This document shows, piece after piece, positions 18,375 through 27,945 of a stretch of DNA of 64,000 nucleotides. A model generated the notes under the pieces. That model saw only the letters and a list, made by a program, of their open reading frames with translations, was not told where the DNA came from and ran no database searches. Each line of letters begins with the position of its first letter. The first letter of the stretch is position 1. The translations under genes were made by a program, and so were the position numbers. The DNA is from Planomicrobium sp. CPCC 101079 (lineage in GTDB: Bacteria; Bacillota; Bacilli; Bacillales_A; Planococcaceae), in assembly GCF_007859275.1 (NCBI RefSeq), contig NZ_VOHC01000021.1, forward strand, positions 62,001-126,000. The letters are read 5' to 3'.

Positions 18375-19769
18375 CTACATTTGTGTCAGTGCTTGTTTCC
18401 ACCAGCTGCCGGCATTGCCGGCACTGAAGACGATGCGGTAGGCGACCGTGATTTCTCCGCTTGAGTTCCGCACCAGAGTTTGGTTGACGCCGCCATTTGG
18501 ATTCGTTCCGGATACATAGAGCCACCAGCCTCCCACCCCTTTCATGGGATGGTCCGTTAGTTGATCCGCTTCTTCGGCCGTCATATAGTAATCGCCCGAT
18601 TCGACAATTTGCGACAGTGCCGTGATTTTGGCCATGTTAATCCGCTTGGATTTTCCGTCATTCCGTATCAACGGGAATTGTTGAGTACGATCCAGCGCAT
18701 AGCCGAAAAACTTGTTGACACCGGCGTTGTTGGAGAAGGCGAATAACCGGTTCCGTCGTCTGTTCGCTTCATCCCCCACAATCACCGTAAAAAGCGTTTT
18801 AAAGCCGGTGTTCGGGTCGGTATATAGCGCCAGCCCTTCCGGCTCCCCGAAGTCTTCCACATAGGCATTCGCATACGTTTTACCGGTCGGCTGCTTCCAT
18901 TGTGCAACGGTTTGTCCGTTTCGCATGTCGATAGCGAGCAGATGGAAGTCATCCGCAATCTGGCCAAGCGTCACGTACAGCATGTGCCCGTCAAAAGCGA
19001 GTCCTTGGAGTGTCCCGACGTTCATTTCCGCTGTCCAGTGATATGTGTAGAGTGGCGCATTGAATACGCCGGCCTTTACGTTTGCGTAGGTGTGGACTTC
19101 GACACGCGTCGCTACATTGCCGTTCCCCAAGTTATTGGTATGGCGAATGGCGAGCAATCCGTTTTTCATATCCGATAATGGCGTCATGTACTGCGCCGCA
19201 ATCGGGAATTCCAGCACGCGCTGCACCCGTGAATCTGCAATGGTGATGGTTTCTCCTGGCAGGTACGGATAGCGACAGAGCCACTGGGTGCCGATGCCGC
19301 CGGTTGAATTGGCCACAATCAGGTTCGACCAAATATAAACCTTCCCGTTTTCCCGTTCAATGCCGATGGTCGTGCCGTGTCCGCCTTGCCGCAGGTTCAT
19401 GTGCGACAGCAACGTGCCGCCTTCCGTGACGCGCGAGATGCGAAAACCTTCCAGTGAATCGCCTGACGTATTGTAGACTTGCGTTGCGTAGATTTCCTTC
19501 GCCGTTTCATCGAATACGATGAACTGGTTAATAGTCGTATTCGACAATTCCAAGTCGTACAGATAGGAAGCACTTGCTTTGCTCAAATCAAATTCTTTTT
19601 CTTGCGCTTTCGTCAACGCATTCGACAAACCCTCTTCCAATTCGGCACCGACGTTACCCGCAAATGCATCGATCTTTTCGAAGTTTTCCGCAAGTGTTAA
19701 ATCAATTTCCAAGTCCGTATCCAACCGGTTCGGCTTGTATAGGTTAATATTCGACGTATATTGGGGCAC
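18375..19769 (-). CDS. Receptor-binding protein with P68 RBP/TagC-like beta-propeller
   Basis: 464 aa. After an N-terminal helix region (YTSNINLYKPNRLDTDLEID) the segments KEFDLSKASASYLYDLELS, EIYATQVYNTSGDSLEGFRI, LLSHMNLRQGGHGTTIGIE and DFGEPEGLALYTD match the propeller fold of staphylococcal P68 receptor-binding protein and TagC. Such proteins bind wall teichoic acid. A C-terminal beta domain follows (about 385-464). The start is GTG, overlapping the previous stop as TAGTG, with GGAG upstream. Confidence 0.8.
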   Translation of the reverse strand: MPQYTSNINLYKPNRLDTDLEIDLTLAENFEKIDAFAGNVGAELEEGLSNALTKAQEKEFDLSKASASYLYDLELSNTTINQFIVFDETAKEIYATQVYNTSGDSLEGFRISRVTEGGTLLSHMNLRQGGHGTTIGIERENGKVYIWSNLIVANSTGGIGTQWLCRYPYLPGETITIADSRVQRVLEFPIAAQYMTPLSDMKNGLLAIRHTNNLGNGNVATRVEVHTYANVKAGVFNAPLYTYHWTAEMNVGTLQGLAFDGHMLYVTLGQIADDFHLLAIDMRNGQTVAQWKQPTGKTYANAYVEDFGEPEGLALYTDPNTGFKTLFTVIVGDEANRRRNRLFAFSNNAGVNKFFGYALDRTQQFPLIRNDGKSKRINMAKITALSQIVESGDYYMTAEEADQLTDHPMKGVGGWWLYVSGTNPNGGVNQTLVRNSSGEITVAYRIVFSAGNAGSWWKQALTQM

Positions 19770-20047
19770 TACAACTCACTCCATTTCTTTGCTCCGACGT
19801 CCCCCCAAGTAGCGTAGGACTCTTGTAGGTAAGATGCTTCTCTTACAGTAAAATTAGCAGTCCTTTTAATATCAGAGAATGCCGATTGTTTAACTTCACC
19901 ACTTTCTACGGTTGTCAATTCAGTGATAAAATTATCTTCAATATCTAGAAGATGATAGCGAAATCTAACCTCTCGAGATCCTGTTTTTGCATGCAGCATG
20001 TCTTTTACTTGTTGATGCAAAAAACCATCTTTAGTTAAGTCAATCAT
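19769..20047 (-). CDS. N-terminal part of the split tail/hub protein
   Basis: 92 aa. IDLTKDGFLHQQVKDML, REVRFRYHLLDIEDNFI and KQSAFSDIKRTANFTVRE resemble the first domain of Bacillales phage tail/hub proteins, which normally continues into the region now encoded at 17319-18362. It ends SYATWGDVGAKKWSEL, close to the start of that protein (MASWGDLYRV). The receptor-binding gene lies between the two parts. Confidence 0.6.
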   Translation of the reverse strand: MIDLTKDGFLHQQVKDMLHAKTGSREVRFRYHLLDIEDNFITELTTVESGEVKQSAFSDIKRTANFTVREASYLQESYATWGDVGAKKWSEL

Positions 20048-20050
20048 GCG

Positions 20051-22072
20051 CTACCTCCTTAATCCTTCGATATAATCCACTTCACTCATCGGAATGCTTA
20101 CTGAATGGTAATCACTCTTTCGATCGCCAATTTGTAAGTTTTCTGCAGTGACATATATTTTCCGTCCTCTTCGATCTCTGTATAGTAATGTCTCACGCTG
20201 TTGAAGAAGTTCAATTAATTTCATCATATCTGATGTTTTAACAGTATATTCGGCACTAATATCTTGCGTAGATAATTCTCCAAACTCTGTTACCAATCGT
20301 CTTCTTCCGGCAAATTGGGTTTTCGTTGACTCAATCCCGTAACTAAATGCTTTTTTAGGAGAACTTCCAATGTTAAATATCAAATCAACATAAAAAGTCG
20401 GGTCTGATGTAAGCTGAATACGAACATGCTCAAGAGTTATTGAACCGATAACCGGAATGCTGTCCATCGTCGTTCCATTGTCGCCAACTGCATGAACGTA
20501 ATATTCATAGATAGTTTCTCCTGCAGGAGTATAATCCATAAACCCTGCATTCGGTTCCAAATTGGTTGCAATTAAAAGCCACTGCCCGTTGGGTTCGCGT
20601 CGGTAGAGTTCGTTATAAAGAACATCTGGCTCGTCTACTCCCGGTAAAGGGTTATTGATTTCAAGGAACAAAGCTGCAGCTTCTTTTTCTACAGTTACAG
20701 CCAATTCAGGTTGTGGAGGAGGCACAAAAGAAGTGGCGACAGAAACAGTTGCCCAATCCGACCACAAGCCTCCCGAATCGCGTACACGCACCTTAACGAT
20801 ATAAGCAGTATTGTTTTGTAAAGGATTCGCAACAGAAACTGCTTTATTCCCGCTGCTTCTCGATACCTGCCAGAAGACGCCTGCGCCATCCGCAACTTCC
20901 ACTTCATACTCCACCTGTCCACTGCTGGACCAACTGACCGTTAATTCTTCCGATGGAATGATGGCTCCTGGTGCCGGCGACAGAATGGTTGGCGCATCCG
21001 ACTTTTCAGCCGCCAGGAACAATCCTGTGGACGACCACGGACTCGCTAACCCGCCCTGGTCTTCCGTCTGTACCTGCCACTCGATATTGCCGTAAGGGAA
21101 GGTGTTAGCCGGTACTGCATACAATTCCTGTGTCGTCACCACTTGCAGCGTGTTCCAGCTGGTCGTGCCTTGCAGCCGCCAACGGAACCGGAATAAACTT
21201 TGCTGGTCCTGGTCGTTGTGATTCCATTCAAAACGAATGGTGTTCGTCCGGTCCCTCGAAATGCCGCCTAACGGTTCAAGAAGCGTCGGTTGCGTTGGTG
21301 GAATGTTGTAGCGAAGCGTGAACACATTGGAATAATCCCATGCGCTGTAGGATTCGCCGTCATATGCCCGGACGCCCACCACAGCTGTTGACGTTTCTGT
21401 GTATTTCGATAAATCGACCGCCAGTGTCCGGCTGCTTTGCCGTTGGAAATAATGTGTCGTCTTGCCGTCTTTTAAGCTGAATTGATAGGTGACCGCCGCA
21501 CCTTCTGGATCTGTGGAGGGGCCCGTACGGAAAATGGTCGAGCCGCTTAATGTTTCGCCGCCCACTGGGAACTCCAATTCCGGTTTGGTCGGTGGCAAGC
21601 TCCAATTCCCTTCAATCTCAATATAAGCACTCCGAGCTGCACCGTAGTTTCCGGAATCCCGTGGCCCGTAAAGCACAAACCCGTGGAAGCCGCCTTTTAT
21701 AGCCGTTTGCACCGAGCGATAACCTGCCATGCTGATGGGAAAATCGGTGACATCGTAAATCGCTTCGCCGGTATTCGGCACAAAAGAACGCCCAGTCCAC
21801 GCATAATACGGCAGACCGGACGTTTTCTTATCGCTCGTTTCCTTGTGCATCCCCAAATCGAAGGTGGCCGCGTTCGTCACGTTGAATCCTAAGTGAATTC
21901 GTGGTCTCACCTTCGAAGTTTCAAGATCCTTTAAGATGGCAGAAGAGTTGAACCCGAGATACGAGTTATATCCTTGCGAGCCGCTGACTTGGATATCACT
22001 GCCGCCGACATAAGCATTGGTGTCATCCCGGTATACGCCGAGCCACTGTATATTATGTCTTCTATACGCCAA
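20051..22072 (-). CDS. Large tail protein with fibronectin type III repeats
   Basis: 673 aa. An N-terminal beta domain (about 1-155) is followed by at least three Fn3-like repeats, each opening with a Pro-rich turn (PPTKPELEFPVGG near 160, PPTQPTLLEPLGG near 265, APTILSPAPGAIIP near 360). The C-terminal 130 residues (YGIESTKTQFAGRRRLVTEF to MSEVDYIEG) resemble a distal-tail or tail-completion domain. It follows the tape measure gene, so a distal tail or tail-tip role is likely. Confidence 0.7.
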   Translation of the reverse strand: MAYRRHNIQWLGVYRDDTNAYVGGSDIQVSGSQGYNSYLGFNSSAILKDLETSKVRPRIHLGFNVTNAATFDLGMHKETSDKKTSGLPYYAWTGRSFVPNTGEAIYDVTDFPISMAGYRSVQTAIKGGFHGFVLYGPRDSGNYGAARSAYIEIEGNWSLPPTKPELEFPVGGETLSGSTIFRTGPSTDPEGAAVTYQFSLKDGKTTHYFQRQSSRTLAVDLSKYTETSTAVVGVRAYDGESYSAWDYSNVFTLRYNIPPTQPTLLEPLGGISRDRTNTIRFEWNHNDQDQQSLFRFRWRLQGTTSWNTLQVVTTQELYAVPANTFPYGNIEWQVQTEDQGGLASPWSSTGLFLAAEKSDAPTILSPAPGAIIPSEELTVSWSSSGQVEYEVEVADGAGVFWQVSRSSGNKAVSVANPLQNNTAYIVKVRVRDSGGLWSDWATVSVATSFVPPPQPELAVTVEKEAAALFLEINNPLPGVDEPDVLYNELYRREPNGQWLLIATNLEPNAGFMDYTPAGETIYEYYVHAVGDNGTTMDSIPVIGSITLEHVRIQLTSDPTFYVDLIFNIGSSPKKAFSYGIESTKTQFAGRRRLVTEFGELSTQDISAEYTVKTSDMMKLIELLQQRETLLYRDRRGRKIYVTAENLQIGDRKSDYHSVSIPMSEVDYIEGLRR

Positions 22073-22077
22073 TTACC

Positions 22078-25000
22078 TCACACCCCTTGCTTTACCGACA
22101 TGCCTAAATCGGTTACCATTTTCTTCAGTTTCACAACATCGTTTATTTCATCTGCATTGACGTTCCAATAATGATTGTGAATTACCGGTTCAGCATTACT
22201 AGAAGAACCCATCGCTATTCGTTGACCAACTGTCGATAAGCTAGATGAGGTGCCCATACCGCCAGCAAAATTTACTTCGTGGGCTGTCGGATTCAAAAGG
22301 GCATCCATGTTAAAGCCGAAATGTTCGCCTACCTGTTTCCATAGGTTCAACCCTTCTGCACGATGAGTCACAAGAGGGATAATAGCTTCCATTCCTTTTT
22401 CAGCAACCCATGCCAATTGTTTGGCTTTCACAATGCCACCTTTAAAGAAACCCTCCGGATTTATGTTCTTTCCGTTTTTCAATACTTCATAGTGTAAGTG
22501 AGGACCGGTAGAGCGACCCGTAGATCCGACTGTACCAATACCCTGACCTTTTTTAACCATGTCGCCGACACCAACTAAGTTTCTCGTGTTGTGTTGATAG
22601 ATTCGTTCCATGATGCCAGATTTAATGCGAACATAATTCCCACGAAGAGCATGGTAAGCGGACTGGATAACACGTCCTGCTGCTTGCGCCTTGATCAGTG
22701 CTCCGGCCGGTGCTGGATAATCGGCCCCGTTATGGAAAACGCGTTTTTTAAGGATTGGATGCATTCGCCAACCGTAACTTGAGGACTTGCCAAATAACGG
22801 GCCGAAGCCAGGAGCAGGACCGCCATCATCGCCAAACTCATTAAGCTTCCCTTTGACTAAGTTTACCGCGCTAGATTTCACTTTATCCCATGCACCTTTG
22901 GCCATATTCGCTACGAAACTTGTGCCGCTAGGCTTTTCAACTCCCAATGTTTTAAGTGCAACATCGAGTAACTTACTTGGATTCTTGATGTAATCAAAAA
23001 CATCGATGGCCGTTTCAAGAACTTTTTTGCCACCAGATTTAACTTTCCCCCAAAGATGCGTTGCCGCTTCTTTCGCTTTCCCTATCGTACCGCTCGCATA
23101 CTTTGGAATGTTAGCTAAGATTGCCTTGGTCTCTTTTGCGCTCCAGACATGAGTTCCTTTCTGGAAATCAGATATGACGTTCTTGCCTTTCAGCATATAC
23201 GTGGAACCATCCGGATTTTGAATCAATTCCGGTCCTGCATTGGCCCCCTTTCCATCATTGACCATTGCCAAGCCACCAGGATGTCCTTTTCTTCCTGGGG
23301 TTCCTTGATGATACTGAGGGATAGTCCATTTCGGAATATCTTTATCGACGCCTATCTTGCCGAGCACCCAGTTGACTCCGCCGATAACCCCGTTAATTCC
23401 TTTGCCGAGAGTCGATGCCAATTTATTTATAACTTTTGTGACGCCTGAAGTTACTTTTGACGCCATTGATCCGATTCCATCGCCAATTCGACCAGGTAAA
23501 GATTTGGCTGCATTTACAATGTCTGAAAAGCGAGTTTTGATTCCGTTATAGATATCCCGAAACGCTCCAGTTGTATTGGTTTTCAAAGAAGACCAGGTAT
23601 CGCGCAATTTGGTTAGAATTGAGCTTGCTGAATCAGAAAGATTTGAACGGATATTCCCAAAAGTTTGCTTAATACTATTGAAAATTTCACCAAATTTTGT
23701 AACGGTATTTGTTTTTATTGACTGCCACCCAGTAGTAAATATGGTTTTGGCCCCAGATATTAAACCGGTAGTTATGGACTTTATAGAATTGTACGTATTT
23801 TTAAGGAAATTCCAGATTCCAGAAAAAGCAGTTTTCGTTGCTCCAGAAATCATTGACCATCCATTTTTAAAGCTTGAAACCATCGATGATATATTTCCGG
23901 TAAAGAGCGATTTCAACCCTGACCATAAAGAAGCAAATCCGCCTTTAAAAGCAAGAATGAATGCTTTAGCCCCACCAAGTATTTTTCCGTAGAAAGTTAA
24001 CTGAACGAAGTTCCACAAAAAAGTGACCGCTCCCTTAAAGAGCTGCTTCAATCCTTCCCACATTTTCGCGAAATCCCCAGTAAATAATCCGGAGAAAATT
24101 TTCACGACGCCCATAATAATATCTAGCGCTCCAGTTATGACGCCTTTGATATTACCCCATACTGACCGGATGATGGCTAGCACAAATGGCATTACAAAAT
24201 TTACCACTTTCATTATTCCGGAAAAAATATTTGATACTGCTTTTAGGAATTGTGGTCCGTTTTCAGCCCAAAAAGAAATTATCTTAGAAAAATGTGTAAC
24301 TAAGAAAGAGACGATTGCTGATACGGCAGCTTGGACATGTGGCCACAAAGCAATTAGCGTTTCTCGTATTGAATTTCCTATTTTGCTGACTGTTCCGATG
24401 ACTGCTGTTGCCTGTGAAACAAATCTTTCGCTAAAGCCGAGCTTCGTTAAGATATCCGCTCCGCCTTTAGAATCTCCGGAAAACATTTGAGCAAACGCAC
24501 CTAATACATCTTGTACGTTCCCTCTAAATGCTGAAAGATTCATTGCCCATTCGTCCATAACGGCAATTAAATCAGGTGAGAATCCGAGTGAGGCTAATAT
24601 ATCCCGTCCTTTTTGGCCATCATCTTGGAACAATCCCTTAATACCTTTGATGAAATCACTTAATTTATAGCGGAACTCTGCTATCTTCGCGGCATAACCA
24701 TCAAGCATCATGATTGTTTCTTCAGAGAATCCCATTCCCTTCAGAATATCTCGGCCTTTTTGTCCATCGTCCTTAAATAAACCCATTATGCCTTTAAATG
24801 TTTCTTTCAGCGGTTCTAAGCCAGTTTTCAGCCGATCAGCTGCGCCTCGCACAAAGTCCAATGCCCCGCCTAGTCCATTTTTAATTATGTCCGTTGGAAA
24901 GGTTGTAATTGCTTTCGTCATGCCCAAAATTCCGGCGGTTGCTACCTCAAGGACTGGCGCACCGATCTTCGCCTTAAAATCCGTCCAGGCTTGTGACAAG

Positions 25001-26004
25001 TTACCCGTCACGTTTTCCCAGCCTTCTGATTCACGAGCCGCTTGCCCCATCGCTCCGGAAACTTTGTTTGCATCTTCGACCATATCCAAAAGCGTCAATT
25101 GCTTCTGCGCTTCAGACAATTCGTTAAATTTCTTACCGAAGTTATCAATTGCCGCCGAGTTCCGCGTTGTTTCCGTAGCAGACAAACCGAGGGCAGCATC
25201 GTTCTCATAGTTCCCCTTTAAGAACGATTGAAGGCTTTCGGTTGTATCTTCAAGCGAACGATCGTAGAACGCCGCACTGTCTGCTACTGCCCGCATTGAA
25301 CGGTCGGCCAAGTCAAGCGAATCGGCCGTATCCATCCCACCTGTTTTTGCGAACGCCGCAATTCCGGTAAAGCTTTCTTTCATTCGGTTTTCTAAGATGC
25401 CCGCTTCGTCCGCAATTGCACCAAGCCTTTTAGACGCTTCTTTTTCCATGTCCCCGAACACACTTGAAAACTGGGCGGTCATGGCATTGGCTGAACCTGC
25501 AGTCGCAGCTAGTTCTGTACCTATATCTTTAATTTTATCAATTGCAAATGCAGCTACTAAGACTCCGCCTAAAGTTTTCGCGACTTTGATAAACTTGCCG
25601 AATGAGCTTTCAGCATTCCCGGTTTCTCGTACAGCCGTATCTCCAAACCCCCGTGTTGCATCAGAAGCATTATCCAACTCATCACTTAAATCATTTGTTT
25701 CCTGCTGAAGATCATTCATATTCTGTTCTGCATTGCTAAGGTCCGAGGTCAAATCGTTTAAGTTATTATCCCCAACATCGCTTAGGTCTGACTCTAAACG
25801 ACGAACTGAATCCCTGAAACGATCAAAGGTTTGAGAGGCATTGTTGGCATCACTTTCAATAGATGATAAAGGATCCAACGTATTAAGAACCCGCGCGAAC
25901 TGGCGTCCAGTGTTTTCAGCTTGACGAAAGAAATCACCGAGCGATCTCCGTGCTTTGGATGTATCCGCGGTAATTTCGATATTGCTCTTTCCTACCGTTG
26001 CCAT
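22078..26004 (-). CDS. Tail tape measure protein with M23 peptidase domain
   Basis: 1308 aa. The N-terminal coiled coil (about 30-110) and hydrophobic helices (about 570-700) are typical. About residues 410, 458 and 508 start three related units (DDGQKGRDIL...GFS). Residues about 1070-1185 are an M23 endopeptidase with HNGADYP and HLHYEVLKNG zinc-ligand motifs, preceded by YGWRMHP. It sets tail length, and the peptidase would open the wall during DNA entry. AGGAGG precedes the ATG. Confidence 0.93.
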   Translation of the reverse strand: MATVGKSNIEITADTSKARRSLGDFFRQAENTGRQFARVLNTLDPLSSIESDANNASQTFDRFRDSVRRLESDLSDVGDNNLNDLTSDLSNAEQNMNDLQQETNDLSDELDNASDATRGFGDTAVRETGNAESSFGKFIKVAKTLGGVLVAAFAIDKIKDIGTELAATAGSANAMTAQFSSVFGDMEKEASKRLGAIADEAGILENRMKESFTGIAAFAKTGGMDTADSLDLADRSMRAVADSAAFYDRSLEDTTESLQSFLKGNYENDAALGLSATETTRNSAAIDNFGKKFNELSEAQKQLTLLDMVEDANKVSGAMGQAARESEGWENVTGNLSQAWTDFKAKIGAPVLEVATAGILGMTKAITTFPTDIIKNGLGGALDFVRGAADRLKTGLEPLKETFKGIMGLFKDDGQKGRDILKGMGFSEETIMMLDGYAAKIAEFRYKLSDFIKGIKGLFQDDGQKGRDILASLGFSPDLIAVMDEWAMNLSAFRGNVQDVLGAFAQMFSGDSKGGADILTKLGFSERFVSQATAVIGTVSKIGNSIRETLIALWPHVQAAVSAIVSFLVTHFSKIISFWAENGPQFLKAVSNIFSGIMKVVNFVMPFVLAIIRSVWGNIKGVITGALDIIMGVVKIFSGLFTGDFAKMWEGLKQLFKGAVTFLWNFVQLTFYGKILGGAKAFILAFKGGFASLWSGLKSLFTGNISSMVSSFKNGWSMISGATKTAFSGIWNFLKNTYNSIKSITTGLISGAKTIFTTGWQSIKTNTVTKFGEIFNSIKQTFGNIRSNLSDSASSILTKLRDTWSSLKTNTTGAFRDIYNGIKTRFSDIVNAAKSLPGRIGDGIGSMASKVTSGVTKVINKLASTLGKGINGVIGGVNWVLGKIGVDKDIPKWTIPQYHQGTPGRKGHPGGLAMVNDGKGANAGPELIQNPDGSTYMLKGKNVISDFQKGTHVWSAKETKAILANIPKYASGTIGKAKEAATHLWGKVKSGGKKVLETAIDVFDYIKNPSKLLDVALKTLGVEKPSGTSFVANMAKGAWDKVKSSAVNLVKGKLNEFGDDGGPAPGFGPLFGKSSSYGWRMHPILKKRVFHNGADYPAPAGALIKAQAAGRVIQSAYHALRGNYVRIKSGIMERIYQHNTRNLVGVGDMVKKGQGIGTVGSTGRSTGPHLHYEVLKNGKNINPEGFFKGGIVKAKQLAWVAEKGMEAIIPLVTHRAEGLNLWKQVGEHFGFNMDALLNPTAHEVNFAGGMGTSSSLSTVGQRIAMGSSSNAEPVIHNHYWNVNADEINDVVKLKKMVTDLGMSVKQGV

Positions 26005-26046
26005 TTGGTTCCTCCTTTCTTTGGCAAAATAAAAAAGCCGGATAAA

Positions 26047-26370
26047 TTACTCCGACTTCCACCAACTTCCGCCAACAAATTGTTCTTCTGCAGCTTCCAC
26101 TTTTTCTTTATTTAATTCAGCAAATGGAGGCAAAATTTCATTGAACCCTTGGCCTTTATTAAGCAAGGTATCTGCAAGAAGCATCAGACCTTTATAGCTT
26201 TCAATAGTCCGCTGCTGGCTCTCTGCATACCGTTCTTCAATGGCTTGCTCATACTTGCGCTTAACCCAATCGGGCGTATGATCGAGCACATATTCTTCGG
26301 TATAGCCGTAATAAGAAGAGACGAACCCAATCTGTTTAACGATTTCATTGATGAAATCATCGTAAGTTAA
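26047..26370 (-). CDS. Tail assembly chaperone gpT-like domain, probably made by -1 frameshift
   Basis: This frame is open upstream of any plausible start and overlaps the end of the preceding chaperone gene. Read in the -1 frame it gives LTYDDFINEIVKQIG, VSSYYGYTEEYVL and then DHTPDWVKRKYEQAIEER. The first possible start (GTG at 26289) has no ribosome binding site and would lose conserved-looking sequence. This is the gpG/gpGT arrangement known upstream of tape measure genes. I find no perfect slippery heptamer. Confidence 0.65.
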   Translation of the reverse strand, partial: LTYDDFINEIVKQIGFVSSYYGYTEEYVLDHTPDWVKRKYEQAIEERYAESQQRTIESYKGLMLLADTLLNKGQGFNEILPPFAELNKEKVEAAEEQFVGGSWWKSE

Positions 26371-26855
26371 GCGCTCACTTCCGCCTGTGGTTCCTCTTCC
26401 GGTGCTACCGGAAATCTTTCCTGCATCAGAGCTTGAAAGTCCGGAATCTCCACTTTGAACATCGCTTTCGCCAGAGTCCGGACTTGAGTAAAAGTTTTAT
26501 CTAGGTTGGTATTTTCTGAAAGGATAATAAGAACGTCCAAAACTTCGTTTAGATCCAACTTCAACGCTTCTTTGTCTTCAACACCCAGAATGATGGCCAC
26601 AACGCGAATTACTTGGTCTTCTTTTAATTCATCGATTACAGCGATAATCCGGTCAAATGTAGAAAGCTCATCATCCATCAGCAATTCTCTCATTTGTTTA
26701 TAAATGCGAATACCATCCGTACCAATGAACTTTACAATTTGAATAATCTTGCTCATAGATAAACGAGGGACGTCAATTGACGTCTCCCCATCTGTTAAAG
26801 TAATTTGGCCAATAGTGTCGTTAATATCTAATGATTTCAGGTTGTTCTTTGCCAT
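26367..26855 (-). CDS. Tail assembly chaperone gpG-like protein
   Basis: 162 aa, acidic and helical, between the tail tube and tape measure genes. ITLTDGETSIDVPRLSMSKI and LKLDLNEVLDVLIILSEN fit Bacillales tail assembly chaperones. It binds the tape measure during tail assembly; the longer gpGT form would arise by frameshift near its end. Confidence 0.75.
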   Translation of the reverse strand: MAKNNLKSLDINDTIGQITLTDGETSIDVPRLSMSKIIQIVKFIGTDGIRIYKQMRELLMDDELSTFDRIIAVIDELKEDQVIRVVAIILGVEDKEALKLDLNEVLDVLIILSENTNLDKTFTQVRTLAKAMFKVEIPDFQALMQERFPVAPEEEPQAEVSA

Positions 26856-26882
26856 GTCTGTATTGCCTCCCGTTTCTTATGA

Positions 26883-27698
26883 TTAGATAGATTCTTCGAT
26901 TTCGTAATAGACGTTTTCGCCTTGTGGTACCCCATCTTCTGGGAATGCAGAAAGCGAAAGCGGCAACAGACGTTTTTCTTTGCTGAAGCTCTGCTCTTTG
27001 TCATCACCGGTGACTTTTGCTTTACGGATAACGGCCATGTAAAGCGTCCCATCTTTTTTCTGGCTGATCAGCGCATAACGTTTGAACGGAATGTCTCCAT
27101 CTGTGCCGTATCCGATGCGTTTTGTTGGAAGCGCAGTGACCGGAGCAACGCTATCTGTTGTTGCGTAAGCTTTATCTACTCCATTTTCCAATACAACACT
27201 AGCACCATTTACAGAAGCGATTTTCTTCAGTTCACCACCAGTGAATTCTAACCATCCGCCCACTTTAAAGGCTGGATCAGCCGTAGTAAGTGTCACAATT
27301 TTTGCTCCGGCCGCAAGTGCGCCAGCTAACAGTTGAGCATCACCAGTTGCAGCTGTTGTTTCAATAATGGCACCTCCCGCAAGAGCTAATTGACGGTTGA
27401 TGACCGTATTTTCCGCAAGGTTTGTTGAAAGCGAATGAGTAAAGCCAGTCACATCTGTGTCTGCCGCTCCCATCACTTGATCGACTTCAAAATCTTCTGT
27501 ATCGAAACCGCGGGAAATGGCGATACCCTCATTTGTGGCACCAAGATCTCGCCATCCAGCTTTCAAATTATGCGGCGAAGTAGTATCCATTACATCTGCA
27601 ATCGACACTGGAGCTTCTACATTCATATCAGCCACGACTAAACGACCTGGCCCCCCGACAAAGTTCTTTGAATTTACGTTATAAATATCTGGCGTCAT
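26883..27698 (-). CDS. Major tail tube protein
   Basis: 271 aa. The N-terminal half (YNVNSKNFVGGPGRLVVAD, GATNEGIAISRGFDTEDFEV) is typical of tail tube subunits. Residues about 115-180 (AGALAAGAKIVTLTTADPAF, VGGWLEFTGGELKKIASVNG) look like an inserted extra domain. Position between neck genes and chaperones supports it. Confidence 0.85.
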   Translation of the reverse strand: MTPDIYNVNSKNFVGGPGRLVVADMNVEAPVSIADVMDTTSPHNLKAGWRDLGATNEGIAISRGFDTEDFEVDQVMGAADTDVTGFTHSLSTNLAENTVINRQLALAGGAIIETTAATGDAQLLAGALAAGAKIVTLTTADPAFKVGGWLEFTGGELKKIASVNGASVVLENGVDKAYATTDSVAPVTALPTKRIGYGTDGDIPFKRYALISQKKDGTLYMAVIRKAKVTGDDKEQSFSKEKRLLPLSLSAFPEDGVPQGENVYYEIEESI

Positions 27699-27934
27699 TA
27701 TTTGACCTCCTCAAATTTCCAAGAATCCATCTTCAATAATTTATCCGCTGTTTCCGCGGGAACATCGCGGCCAACAACAAGTGTTTGACCTTCGTAAATA
27801 TCAAAAGGCTTATCTTTCTTGCTTAACTCTGGCAAGCGAATAGCCTCTGCCCCACTATTTTTATCTTTCGGACCTTTGCAAACAATCTTGCGCTGTTCAG
27901 CCGCTTTCTTTTCGGTTTGAATTTTTTCAGCCAT
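27698..27934 (-). CDS. Small phage protein before the tail tube gene
   Basis: 78 aa, Lys-rich N-terminus then EGQTLVVGRDVPAETADKLL and KMDSWKFEEVK, a pattern seen in small neck-region proteins (a short beta domain). Its stop overlaps the tail tube start. Function unknown. Confidence 0.55.
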   Translation of the reverse strand: MAEKIQTEKKAAEQRKIVCKGPKDKNSGAEAIRLPELSKKDKPFDIYEGQTLVVGRDVPAETADKLLKMDSWKFEEVK

Positions 27935-27945
27935 GCTGATTCCTC

